DNA from: an uncultured Cytophagales bacterium
Lineage (GTDB): Bacteria > Bacteroidota > Bacteroidia > Cytophagales > Cyclobacteriaceae
Direction: 5' to 3'
NCBI GenBank assembly: GCA_913057175.1
Contig: CAJXNP010000004.1
Location: 1-64,000 of the forward strand
DNA length: 64,000 nucleotides
The notes beneath the pieces are model-generated. The model was given only the letters and a program-made list of their open reading frames with translations, did not search any database and had not been told where the DNA came from. This document shows, piece after piece, positions 55,244 to 62,891 of this stretch. Both the position numbers and the translations under genes were made by a program. Within the stretch, counting starts at the first letter, position 1; the number at the start of each line of letters is the position of its first letter.

Positions 55244-55789
55244 CTAAGACTTGGGAGGCGGGGAAGGGATAGATATGAAAACCTGGTTGAAAACTCTGCT
55301 ATTCAGTTCATGATTCGATTTTTCCTTATCATTGCTTACGATCGGATGGAATACATAATCCGGAAGTAAATATTGATAATCAACCATCCTGATATAGTTT
55401 TGCGTGTCTTTGTTTTGCGAATTCTGGTCATTTTGAGCCAGCTGGTTGGCCCAGTCCTTTAGATCATTTTGGATCTTTTCGCTTTTGTGGTCATTTACAT
55501 AAACAATGTGAAGGGTGTCCTGTGCATATCGCTTTTTGATGATGCGGTAATGCTTTCCCTCCAGCTCAATGCTTTCATCCACGATCTGATATTCTATCTG
55601 GTCGACTTGATATGGAAAAGAGATAGGAATAGAAGCTGATTGAAGGCTTTCAGAATTGAAATCATTTCGGATCAACCGTGCCTGCCAGTCTGATTCGTGC
55701 TGATTTTCCAGGGCGACGAAAATGAAATAGTATCCTGCATAATGCAGAATAATCAACGAGAGCAACGATATGGCCAAAAGTTTTTTCAC
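55244..55789 (-). CDS. Unknown protein with N-terminal membrane anchor
   Basis: 181 residues. N-terminal hydrophobic segment (4-28), then a soluble beta-rich and acidic part with DYQYLLPDYVFHPIV and an odd ending SIPSPPPKS. Likely exposed to the periplasm and anchored to the inner membrane. No family recognised. It lies 169 bases upstream of the cytochrome gene in the same direction, so cotranscription is possible. Confidence 0.55.
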   Translation of the reverse strand: MKKLLAISLLSLIILHYAGYYFIFVALENQHESDWQARLIRNDFNSESLQSASIPISFPYQVDQIEYQIVDESIELEGKHYRIIKKRYAQDTLHIVYVNDHKSEKIQNDLKDWANQLAQNDQNSQNKDTQNYIRMVDYQYLLPDYVFHPIVSNDKEKSNHELNSRVFNQVFISIPSPPPKS

Positions 55790-56245
55790 AGCACCAACCA
55801 GGCAAACAATCCTACCAAATTACAAAAAGTTATTTTGAATAAACAATGGAAAGGGGAAAAAGGCTTGGAAGCTGGGAGATGGAAGTAGGGAGAGTGAAGT
55901 CTTCGGTCTGAAATATTATGGTTGCTGGTTCGATATTAGTTATTGGGTTATTATCTGAGTAGGTTATTAAGGCTCCGTTTATTGAGAAGTAGAAAGAGGT
56001 AGCCAAATAAATTTTACCTGTGTGATTGGTTAATTGGGCTAAAAGGTTAATTGATTTGAATACTTTTCTCCGATTGATTGTATCACAAAGTTGCACAAAG
56101 AATTTCTTCGCGTGCGTTGCGTAAGGCCATTGAGCTACTTTGCGACATAGTTTTGAGTAAGAAGACTGGACATAGGATCTAAGCCTGAAAGTAACTTTCG
56201 ATCCGTCATCCCAGGATCATGCTTGATGGCTTTTGTCTCGGGTAT
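55790..56245. other. 456-base gap
   Basis: The part 55845-55905 on the + strand is purine-rich and C-poor (words such as GGAAGTAGGGAGAGTGAAG), similar in character to the G-free tract at 38195-38393 read from the other strand. Near 56203 is CCGTCATCCCAGGATCATGC, which shares words with the repeat at 52051. An 88-residue ORF on the - strand (55830-56096) has no support. Confidence 0.5.
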
Positions 56246-57556
56246 TCAGTTGCGATGATACAGCTTATACCCACCATATCCTAGCGCAACGATTGCCCAA
56301 TAGATGAGCATGAGCTTTAGGTTATATATGCTCATGGCAATCATAGCGATGATGGCTATGACAAGGGCGATGGCCGGAAAATAAGGGTAAAGTGGAACTC
56401 TGAACGGCCTGACAAGATCGCTGTGGGTTTTTCTGAGACTAAAAAAGGCGATCATAGAAACAATGTATAAAGTCAAAGCGCCGAAGCATGCAATGGTAAT
56501 GATCTCACCGGTTTTTCCGGTAAGCAAAGCCAGAATTCCGATCAACATGTTAACAATCAGTGCATTGACTGGTGTTTTGGTTTTGGGGTTGACCTTCCCG
56601 ACAAAAGGGGAAACATACCGCTCCCGTCCAAGTTCCAATGTCGAGCGACCTGCCGCCAGGATAATTCCATGAAAAGAAGCTACCAATCCGAACAAGCCAA
56701 TAGTTATCAGCAAATGATATAAAAAGTGATTTTCCCCGACGATCTGACTCAACGCCAGCGGCAGGGGTGAATCCGATGGTTCACTCGATCCTTCCGGGTA
56801 TACTACGGCTTCCCAACCTGCAACTCCAATTGAGGAAGTAAAAGTGAGTAGACATAATATCACTAATGTAAGAATGGCCGAGCCAAAACCCCGCAATACA
56901 TCTTTCTGAGGATTTCTGGCTTCCTCTGCTACATTGGCCACTCCTTCAATGGCCAGGAAAAACCAGATAGCAAATGGAATGGCAGCAAATACCCCTTTCC
57001 AACCATTGGGCAAGGCATTTTGTTGCAGGTTTTCCCATTCAAAAGCTGTATAGCTAAACCCCGAAAAAATCAATAGTTCGACAACCGCTAGAATGGTAAT
57101 GAACAACTCAAATATAGCGGCTGATCGAACACCGACGATATTTAGAAGTGTAAAGATCAAATAGGCAGTTATGGCAATGGTCAATACATCAATTCCCGGA
57201 AAAAAAATGTTGAAGTAGGCACCGATAGCTGCTGCAATTGCGGGAGGGGCAAAAATAAATTCGATGCTTTGCGCAATTCCTGCGAGATAGCCCCAATTAT
57301 TCCCCAGGCCAAGACGTGCGTAATCAAAAGCGCCTCCGGCTTTTGGTATGGCACAGGCCATTTCGGTGTAGCTAAATGTAAAGGTGACGTACATGATAAT
57401 GATAAAGAAAGTAGCTATTCCCAAACCAAGTGTACCTCCCTCCGCCAGGCCCAGGTTCCATCCAAAGTACATTCCGGAAATGACGTAGCCCACCCCAAGT
57501 CCCCAAAGCATTAGTGGACCTAGTGTTCGTTTTAATTCACCTTTTTGTTCTGTCAA
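56246..57556 (-). CDS. eat: APC-family amino acid/ethanolamine permease
   Basis: 436 residues with about 12 membrane helices. The start LKRTLGPLMLWGLGVGYVISGMYFGWNLGL and the block FFLAIEGVANVAEEARNPQKDVLRGF are close to ethanolamine permeases (Eat type) of the APC superfamily. It would bring in ethanolamine or an amino acid by proton symport. The start at 57556 is TTG; an ATG would delete conserved residues. Ethanolamine ammonia-lyase genes are not in this window. The gene symbol is tentative. Confidence 0.75.
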   Translation of the reverse strand: MTEQKGELKRTLGPLMLWGLGVGYVISGMYFGWNLGLAEGGTLGLGIATFFIIIMYVTFTFSYTEMACAIPKAGGAFDYARLGLGNNWGYLAGIAQSIEFIFAPPAIAAAIGAYFNIFFPGIDVLTIAITAYLIFTLLNIVGVRSAAIFELFITILAVVELLIFSGFSYTAFEWENLQQNALPNGWKGVFAAIPFAIWFFLAIEGVANVAEEARNPQKDVLRGFGSAILTLVILCLLTFTSSIGVAGWEAVVYPEGSSEPSDSPLPLALSQIVGENHFLYHLLITIGLFGLVASFHGIILAAGRSTLELGRERYVSPFVGKVNPKTKTPVNALIVNMLIGILALLTGKTGEIITIACFGALTLYIVSMIAFFSLRKTHSDLVRPFRVPLYPYFPAIALVIAIIAMIAMSIYNLKLMLIYWAIVALGYGGYKLYHRN

Positions 57557-57895
57557 TTTTTTTATTTGATGATCAGGATATTGTTCAAATTTCTAATAAA
57601 ATATACTCTTCCATCCGGATTTTCTGTTGCATATGGTCAAACAGGAACAAAGATGGAACTTGTAAAAAGCTTAATAAAAATAGATAGTGAAGGGCAATGT
57701 GAAACTTAAAAACCCGGATTCTAATGGTTAATGTAGTGAAAGGAATTATAAAAGGAAAGCTTCAATAGTTGAAGATAATAAATTAGAAAGATAGTCTCAT
57801 CAAAATGGAGATAATTAAACTGCTATTTTTAATAGCTTCTTTCTAAACTAAAGCTAATGATCATAGTAATAAAGCCTGACAAAATTTACCACCTT
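57557..57895. other. 339-base gap between permease and Crp regulator
   Basis: Contains two weak short stems: CTTCAA/TTGAAG (57760-57774) and GCTATT/AATAGC (57822-57836). Neither has a T tract of terminator quality. No ORF. Confidence 0.4.
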
Positions 57896-58465
57896 CTAAC
57901 TAATCTCTCTCCTGATCCTGCTAAGTGATTGCGGAGTGATATGAAGATAGGAAGCGATGTATTGAAGCGGTACTTTTAGCGTCAGGTCGGGATATCTTCT
58001 GGCGAATTCCAGGTACTTATCTTTGGCAGAACCGAAATGGAGGAATTCATTGTCTTTGATCTTGTTTAAAAGCCCTGCTTCCGTCAGGCTTTTTGAAAGA
58101 ATGTACAGCTTGGGGATCTCTTCATTCAGCCTGTTCCAAACACTCCTGTCCAGCGCCAGTATCTGACAGTCCGCTACAGCCTGGATGCCCGAATTGCTGG
58201 GTTTATTGTCATAGAAGCTTTCTATATCCATGACAAATTGATTTTCCCGGATGAAGTATTTGGTGACCTCTTCCATATCATTACCTATTGAGTAAGATCT
58301 CAGAATGCCCGAATCGACAAAGCCAATCTGGCGGGAAATCTTTCCAATGGATAAAAATTCTTCACCAGGCTTAAATTTGAGAACCTTGTAAAAACCAATA
58401 ATGTACTCGATGTCTTTCGTAGACAAAATACCTCCGAAACTTAATGCTGATTTCAAATTCCCCAT
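57896..58465 (-). CDS. Crp/Fnr-family transcriptional regulator
   Basis: 189 residues. The N-terminal cyclic-nucleotide-binding fold is visible (LKFKPGEEFLSIGKISRQIGFVDSGIL) but the canonical phosphate-binding RxA loop is not obvious, so the ligand is unclear. C-terminal helix-turn-helix: LQYIASYLHITPQSLSRIRREIS. Such short Crp-like regulators are common in Bacteroidota and often respond to redox or metabolites. It starts 10 bases after the reductase gene stop, so it is in the same operon. Confidence 0.87.
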   Translation of the reverse strand: MGNLKSALSFGGILSTKDIEYIIGFYKVLKFKPGEEFLSIGKISRQIGFVDSGILRSYSIGNDMEEVTKYFIRENQFVMDIESFYDNKPSNSGIQAVADCQILALDRSVWNRLNEEIPKLYILSKSLTEAGLLNKIKDNEFLHFGSAKDKYLEFARRYPDLTLKVPLQYIASYLHITPQSLSRIRREIS

Positions 58466-58475
58466 AATAAAGTGA

Positions 58476-59501
58476 TTACACCAGCTTCAAATCGATCACA
58501 CTTTTTGCACAGGAAATTATGGCTTCTCTTGCCGGGATTGGATCCCAATTCAAAAGTTTTCTGGCCTTAGAATTATCTGTTTTTCTTTCCACACCCAGTT
58601 CAATTAATATGGGTTTAAGGGTTTTTTCAAAATTGGAATACAAACGAACAAAGAAGTCCGGGAGTTTTGCTTTTGGAATTTTCCGGTTGGGATAAGCTTC
58701 TTTCAATATCCTGGCTACATCCTTGAATTTCAGGTATTCCGAGACTCCAATAAATCGTTCGTTGACAGCTTCCGGCATCTCCATGGCCCGAATGAGTAAG
58801 TCCGCCACAGAACGAACATCGACAATGTCAAAACCAATGTCCGGTAGAGCAGGAGAGCTGCCATCCATGGTCTTGATGACGATATTGGCAGAAGTTCCAA
58901 AGTCCTTTTCCAGAACCGGGCCGAGGATGGCTCCCGGGCAAACTACAGAAAGCTCCAACCCCGGATTTTGTCTGATAAAATCCCAGGCCGCTTGTTCGGC
59001 TATTGTCTTGCTTCTGAAATAGGGAGTTGTGTCTTTTTTATTTTCAGGATTTGTCCAGTCTGTCTCATCAAATGTTCCATTTCGATGTTCCTTTTCCTTA
59101 CCATAGACGATTGCAGCCACTGAAGAGGTTAGCACTACTCGTTTTACCTTATTGGTAAATGAGGCTTTGAGAACATTCAATGCGCCTTCCCTGGCCGGGA
59201 TAATTAACTCATTTTCGTCTTTGGGAAGCTCCCTGGGGAAAGGTGACGCAACATGCTGAACGTAATCAACTCCCTTTGTTAATTCCAGCCAAATTTGTTC
59301 ATCCGTCAGGTCGGCTTCCGCAAAAGTTAAATTTTGTATTTTATTGGTATGGTTGGTAATGACTTCCTTTATCTCATTGGCCCTATTCATATTGCGAAGT
59401 GTACCAATTACCTCATAATTCTTTTCCAGCAATTGAATAGCTGTGTGTGAGCCTAAAAATCCCGTAACACCCGTAAGTAATACTTTACCTTTAATTTCCA
59501 T
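58476..59501 (-). CDS. NAD(P)-dependent epimerase/dehydratase-like reductase
   Basis: 341 residues from the ATG at 59501. Rossmann motif GVTGFLGSH at the start, an SSVAA strand with the catalytic serine, and YFRSK (Tyr-x3-Lys) later, giving the extended SDR triad. It resembles dihydroflavonol-4-reductase-type aldehyde reductases. The substrate is unknown. A TTG two codons upstream is not needed. It is the first gene of a pair with the Crp regulator. Confidence 0.82.
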   Translation of the reverse strand: MEIKGKVLLTGVTGFLGSHTAIQLLEKNYEVIGTLRNMNRANEIKEVITNHTNKIQNLTFAEADLTDEQIWLELTKGVDYVQHVASPFPRELPKDENELIIPAREGALNVLKASFTNKVKRVVLTSSVAAIVYGKEKEHRNGTFDETDWTNPENKKDTTPYFRSKTIAEQAAWDFIRQNPGLELSVVCPGAILGPVLEKDFGTSANIVIKTMDGSSPALPDIGFDIVDVRSVADLLIRAMEMPEAVNERFIGVSEYLKFKDVARILKEAYPNRKIPKAKLPDFFVRLYSNFEKTLKPILIELGVERKTDNSKARKLLNWDPIPAREAIISCAKSVIDLKLV

Positions 59502-59652
59502 AGTCAAAATTTCGATTTTTCATTTGCAAAGTAAAGATGATTGTAACTAACATGACTTACCATTTGTTAAGAAATAACCTGAAAGTCATGACGTTTTTGA
59601 CGAGCCAATCCTTAACAGTATTTGAACAAATAGAATATTTGGCATTAATTCA

Positions 59653-60267
59653 TCAGTCAGGCTTTCTTTTTTTAAATTTTTTCGGTTTGATTTTTTTGAG
59701 AATGAACTTTGTAATCCTACTGTTTTTGGGGTAACTCCGTTTTTTTGTCATGTTGTTGAAAATAAGCGCAACAATGAAAAGGATCAATGCGCCTGATAAA
59801 ACAGGGGACATGACATATAAATAACCAAGTGATTTTATTTTTTCGGTGCCAATGACAGCGATTAAAGCAGTTGCACCACCTGGTGGATGAAGCGTTTTGG
59901 AATATTGCATGGCAATGATTGCAAATGAAACAGCCAGGGGAGCAGCAAGCCAAATGTGGCCGGGCAGGATTTTATAAATTGTAACGCCTATTATTGCAGA
60001 AATAACATGTCCGCCTATTAAATTTCTCGGTTGGGAAAATGGGCTATCTATTATTCCGTAAATTAAAACACAGGATGCCCCAAAAGATCCAATAAGAAAC
60101 ACATTTTCAATTCTTGGTAGGAACAATGATTGCGTGAATGCAATAAGCCCGATCCCGAAAAACGCTCCTAAAAATGACCAGGCATTTTCCTGAAAGTCTA
60201 CTAATGTTTCTTTGTATATGATGTACTTCGAGATCCTGATGGACCTTTTTATCCTTTTTTTAACCAT
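59653..60267 (-). CDS. HPP-family membrane protein
   Basis: 204 residues with about four membrane helices. The family motif His-Pro-Pro occurs as KTLHPPGGATALIAV near residue 125. HPP proteins are linked to nitrite transport in plastids and cyanobacteria; the bacterial role outside that group is unknown. Very basic ends (KKRIKRSIRISK at the start, KKIKPKKFKKRKPD at the end). ACGAGG right before the ATG is a plausible ribosome site. A decayed membrane-type frame lies just upstream (60316-60531). Confidence 0.82.
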   Translation of the reverse strand: MVKKRIKRSIRISKYIIYKETLVDFQENAWSFLGAFFGIGLIAFTQSLFLPRIENVFLIGSFGASCVLIYGIIDSPFSQPRNLIGGHVISAIIGVTIYKILPGHIWLAAPLAVSFAIIAMQYSKTLHPPGGATALIAVIGTEKIKSLGYLYVMSPVLSGALILFIVALIFNNMTKKRSYPKNSRITKFILKKIKPKKFKKRKPD

Positions 60268-60681
60268 CCTCGTAGATGTTGCTTTTGACCGCTTTTTAAT
60301 TGAGCGATGATGATGTTAGATCAAAAATAAAACAGGGATGGAATAAGAAAGTGTGTGCATTGAATACCAGTAATTAAGTAAGCTATCTGCTAAAATGTAA
60401 ATAGCCCATACAAAAATGGTTGCTTTCAAGGCATGTTTGCCTTGTTGTCCAAATGTTCCTAATCCAATAAAACCTGCGGCCGCAAAAGTAATACAAAATA
60501 TGTCAATGGATAAGGTTTTTAAGAATCTTAATTATTGTATTCCAGAGTTCGGACTTCTCTTAATTGATGAAAATTTTTCATACCACTGCTACAAAATTGA
60601 TATTCTTTGCTACATCATTGATAGACCTGCCAGGCTTTTTACCCGTTCCTATGCGATATCAATCAAATAAATTTAACAACA
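60268..60681. other. Gap holding a decayed membrane-protein frame
   Basis: 414 bases between the HPP gene start and the TonB-domain gene. The - strand holds an open frame without start codon at 60316-60531, described separately. The + strand ORF 60416-60670 has no RBS and unlikely composition. Confidence 0.45.
60316..60531 (-). pseudogene. Possible 5'-truncated remnant of a small membrane protein
   Basis: 71 codons open on the - strand with no ATG near the start. The translation is hydrophobic and looks like a real two-helix membrane protein (segments around FAAAGFIGLGTFGQQ and ATIFVWAIYILADSLLNYW). Upstream in another frame lies an ATG followed by 17 codons ending in the stop that precedes this frame, which would fit a frameshift. 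It may be cotranscribed with HPP. Confidence 0.35.
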
Positions 60682-61065
60682 ATGAAAACATTCAAATTAA
60701 TTATCGCATTTGTGGTACTGATAGGTGTCGTACCAATGGTTGCTAACGGAGCTTCTGACAAAGACGGAGATTTTCGTAATGAATCTGCCCAAATCTTAAA
60801 TTTTAAAGATTTTCAGGATCGAATCATGTATCCGGAGAGTTTAATGCAGCGTCACATCGAGGGACAAGTCCGCATAAAAATGAGAGTTGACGAATATGGC
60901 AATGTAACAGACTATTGGATTTTGGAATCGTCCAGTCCACTATTGGCAAAATCTTGCATTTCTCAAATCAAGTACCTTGAGATCTTTCCTGCCATAGACG
61001 AGAATGGTCATGCCAGGCCATCCTATGTTGTGCTGCCTTTTACATTTAAATTGAATAGAAATTAG
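60682..61065 (+). CDS. Stand-alone TonB C-terminal domain protein
   Basis: 127 residues. Signal peptide (1-23), then one TonB C-terminal domain (YPESLMQRHIEGQVRIKMRVDEYGNVTDYWILESS to FKL). The usual membrane anchor and proline-rich arm of TonB are absent, so it cannot carry energy from the inner membrane in the standard way. It may bind a TonB box or another periplasmic partner. A strong terminator follows at 61079-61109. Confidence 0.82.
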   Translation: MKTFKLIIAFVVLIGVVPMVANGASDKDGDFRNESAQILNFKDFQDRIMYPESLMQRHIEGQVRIKMRVDEYGNVTDYWILESSSPLLAKSCISQIKYLEIFPAIDENGHARPSYVVLPFTFKLNRN

Positions 61066-61078
61066 CAGGTAAATTATG

Positions 61079-61109
61079 GGGAGACCTGTGTCACATTGGT
61101 CTCCCTTTT
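61079..61109 (+). terminator. Intrinsic terminator after the TonB-domain gene
   Basis: Stem GGGAGACC (61079-61086) and GGTCTCCC (61098-61105), loop 11, followed by TTTT. It lies between two converging genes. Confidence 0.85.
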
Positions 61110-61117
61110 ACAATTGC

Positions 61118-61942
61118 TTAGAAATCCAATAGTTCATCAATTCTTTCAAATTGATATCCTTTGTTCTTCAATTCCTCAATCAGGACTTCCAGATGAAGGT
61201 AAAATTTATCCGTTCGTTCTGGAGCTGTTCCGATGTGATTAAGCAAAATAAAACCATTCAATCCGTTTGCGCTTTCTTTTTCATAATCCATAATACTTTG
61301 GAATATGGCTTTGTTGCTCCTGTAGTTTGGCATGTCAGGCGTAGTATAATCTGCATGTGACAAAGTACCATGGGTAAAATTGATCAGTTGAAGATCCAGT
61401 GATTTGGTCCAGAGACTGATGGAATCATTGTACCATTCATAAGGAGGAAGGAAAAAACGTGCATTTTGCTTTTCGATACCAAACCGACCCATCTCCTGAT
61501 AGTTGTTTTCAAGATCCTGAACAAACCCCTCATATGTCACCAGCAGGCTATCGCGATCTTCCCAATCACAGTATAACAGGTGTTTGTCGGAATGCGCTCC
61601 TAAATAATGATCATTTGATGCCAGCGATTGGATCAACAATTCAAACCGGGGGTTTCGGTAAAAATTTCCTGTGAAAAAGAAGGAGCCAGGCACTTGTTGC
61701 CGGTCAAGTACATCGAGAATGTGTTGACCACCATCGCCAAATTCATCTCCTGTAAATACGAGAGCCAGTTTTTTAGCACTTGTGTCGCCCCGAATAATAG
61801 CACCTGATTCGCATTCAAAATAAGTGCATGGATCATCCTGCTCGTTTGGCTGTGAGAATGCTACTTTATTGTTGCTCAGGTGGGAAAAGCAGAAAATGAC
61901 AGATATCCACAGGAGGATTGTTTGCCAATCCAACCGGGTCAT
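61118..61942 (-). CDS. Polysaccharide deacetylase-like protein
   Basis: 274 residues with a membrane or signal segment (8-30). NodB-type fold: the first motif is VFTGDEFGDGG rather than TFDDG, the metal-binding motif is GAHSDKHLLY (His-x3-His), and FLPPYEWYN corresponds to motif 3; a later NFTHGTLSHADYT strand and LLNHIGT near the end complete the fold. Members remove N- or O-acetyl groups from sugars, as in peptidoglycan or chitin; this subfamily is untested as far as I know. The changed first motif matches a Bacteroidota subfamily I recall. Confidence 0.78.
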   Translation of the reverse strand: MTRLDWQTILLWISVIFCFSHLSNNKVAFSQPNEQDDPCTYFECESGAIIRGDTSAKKLALVFTGDEFGDGGQHILDVLDRQQVPGSFFFTGNFYRNPRFELLIQSLASNDHYLGAHSDKHLLYCDWEDRDSLLVTYEGFVQDLENNYQEMGRFGIEKQNARFFLPPYEWYNDSISLWTKSLDLQLINFTHGTLSHADYTTPDMPNYRSNKAIFQSIMDYEKESANGLNGFILLNHIGTAPERTDKFYLHLEVLIEELKNKGYQFERIDELLDF

Positions 61943-62077
61943 CTTGAATTCTGAATTGTAGCCATGGCTAAATTTATTGATATTGATTAATAATTACGAG
62001 TGAATTGTCAATACTAAGAGTAGGTTTGGTAAAATGTTGATAACTAATATAGTTCATGTTTATAATTTTTTTTGTCA

Positions 62078-62797
62078 ATGAGATGTTTACTAACAATTAC
62101 TATCTGTTTTTTTGTTTTTGGACAGAACATTCAATTGGAGAATGTTTACGATCTAGAATTTTACTTTTCACCTGAAATTGAAAATTGGTATACCCGGAAT
62201 TATCAGAAAAACATTAAATCTCAGATTTGGATACTCTCAGATATATATGATTCCCCAAATTCAGCTTCTATAAAAATTGGTGAGTTAATTACCTATTATG
62301 AACCTCAGGAAAATAACTATATCCTTCAATTTCGGAGAGATAGTTTAACCGTAGCAAAAGAAATCAGACACATTGGAGATTGGGGATATGGCATTCATAT
62401 GAATGTGATTGATAAAACAAAAGAATTTGCCCGACTGCCAGATGCCTATTTTGACCAAGAGTCGTGGCTAGGAATTAAAAAAGGTGAAAAATCCATTGGA
62501 CTAAACGCAGATGTAATTTCTTATGTCAATCAGATTGTTGTTTTACCAAAAATGAAAGCAATGGATTTGAATAGTAAAACAATTGTTGAAATCAATCGTG
62601 GAAGGTATTTTGTCGAAAAACGTCAAACCGGAGAGTTCATCATTCGAGAAGAAATACCGTCAGATATGCCATGTGGATTAGAAGAAATTGAAAAGATTGA
62701 TTTACAAACTCTTCCTCGATATAAGATCAAATTGGATGATTTACTGGGCTCTGATGGTGACATTAGAATTGATGTTGCATACAAAAAAGGGTGCTAA
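62078..62797 (+). CDS. Unknown secreted protein
   Basis: 239 residues from the ATG at 62078. Signal peptide (about 1-16, ending VFGQ). The rest is an alternating strand/turn sequence with IENWYTRNYQKNIK, GDWGYGIHMNVIDK and PSDMPCGLEEIEKID, ending in a lone cysteine. No family recognised. It is divergent from the polysaccharide deacetylase gene and precedes the M49 peptidase gene by 94 bases; promoter sequence for the latter lies in that gap. Confidence 0.6.
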   Translation: MRCLLTITICFFVFGQNIQLENVYDLEFYFSPEIENWYTRNYQKNIKSQIWILSDIYDSPNSASIKIGELITYYEPQENNYILQFRRDSLTVAKEIRHIGDWGYGIHMNVIDKTKEFARLPDAYFDQESWLGIKKGEKSIGLNADVISYVNQIVVLPKMKAMDLNSKTIVEINRGRYFVEKRQTGEFIIREEIPSDMPCGLEEIEKIDLQTLPRYKIKLDDLLGSDGDIRIDVAYKKGC

Positions 62798-62857
62798 TTG
62801 GATAGCCAATTCAATCAAAATCCCTTATTCCCATTTTCATAACATCATTAAATACCA

Positions 62858-62865
62858 TAGATTTG
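62858..62865 (+). promoter_or_regulatory. Bacteroidota -7 promoter box of the M49 peptidase gene
   Basis: TAGATTTG is an exact TAnnTTTG match, 26 bases before the ATG at 62892. Confidence 0.6.
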
Positions 62866-62891
62866 CGCGTCAAAAACGAACGATACTACAA

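Noticed and set aside
55830-56096. 88-residue ORF on the - strand in the gap
   Set aside because: It overlaps the purine-rich patch, has no ribosome site and no domain.
60416-60670. 84-residue ORF on the + strand before the TonB-domain gene
   Set aside because: Cys/Pro-rich composition and antisense position to a hydrophobic frame argue against it.
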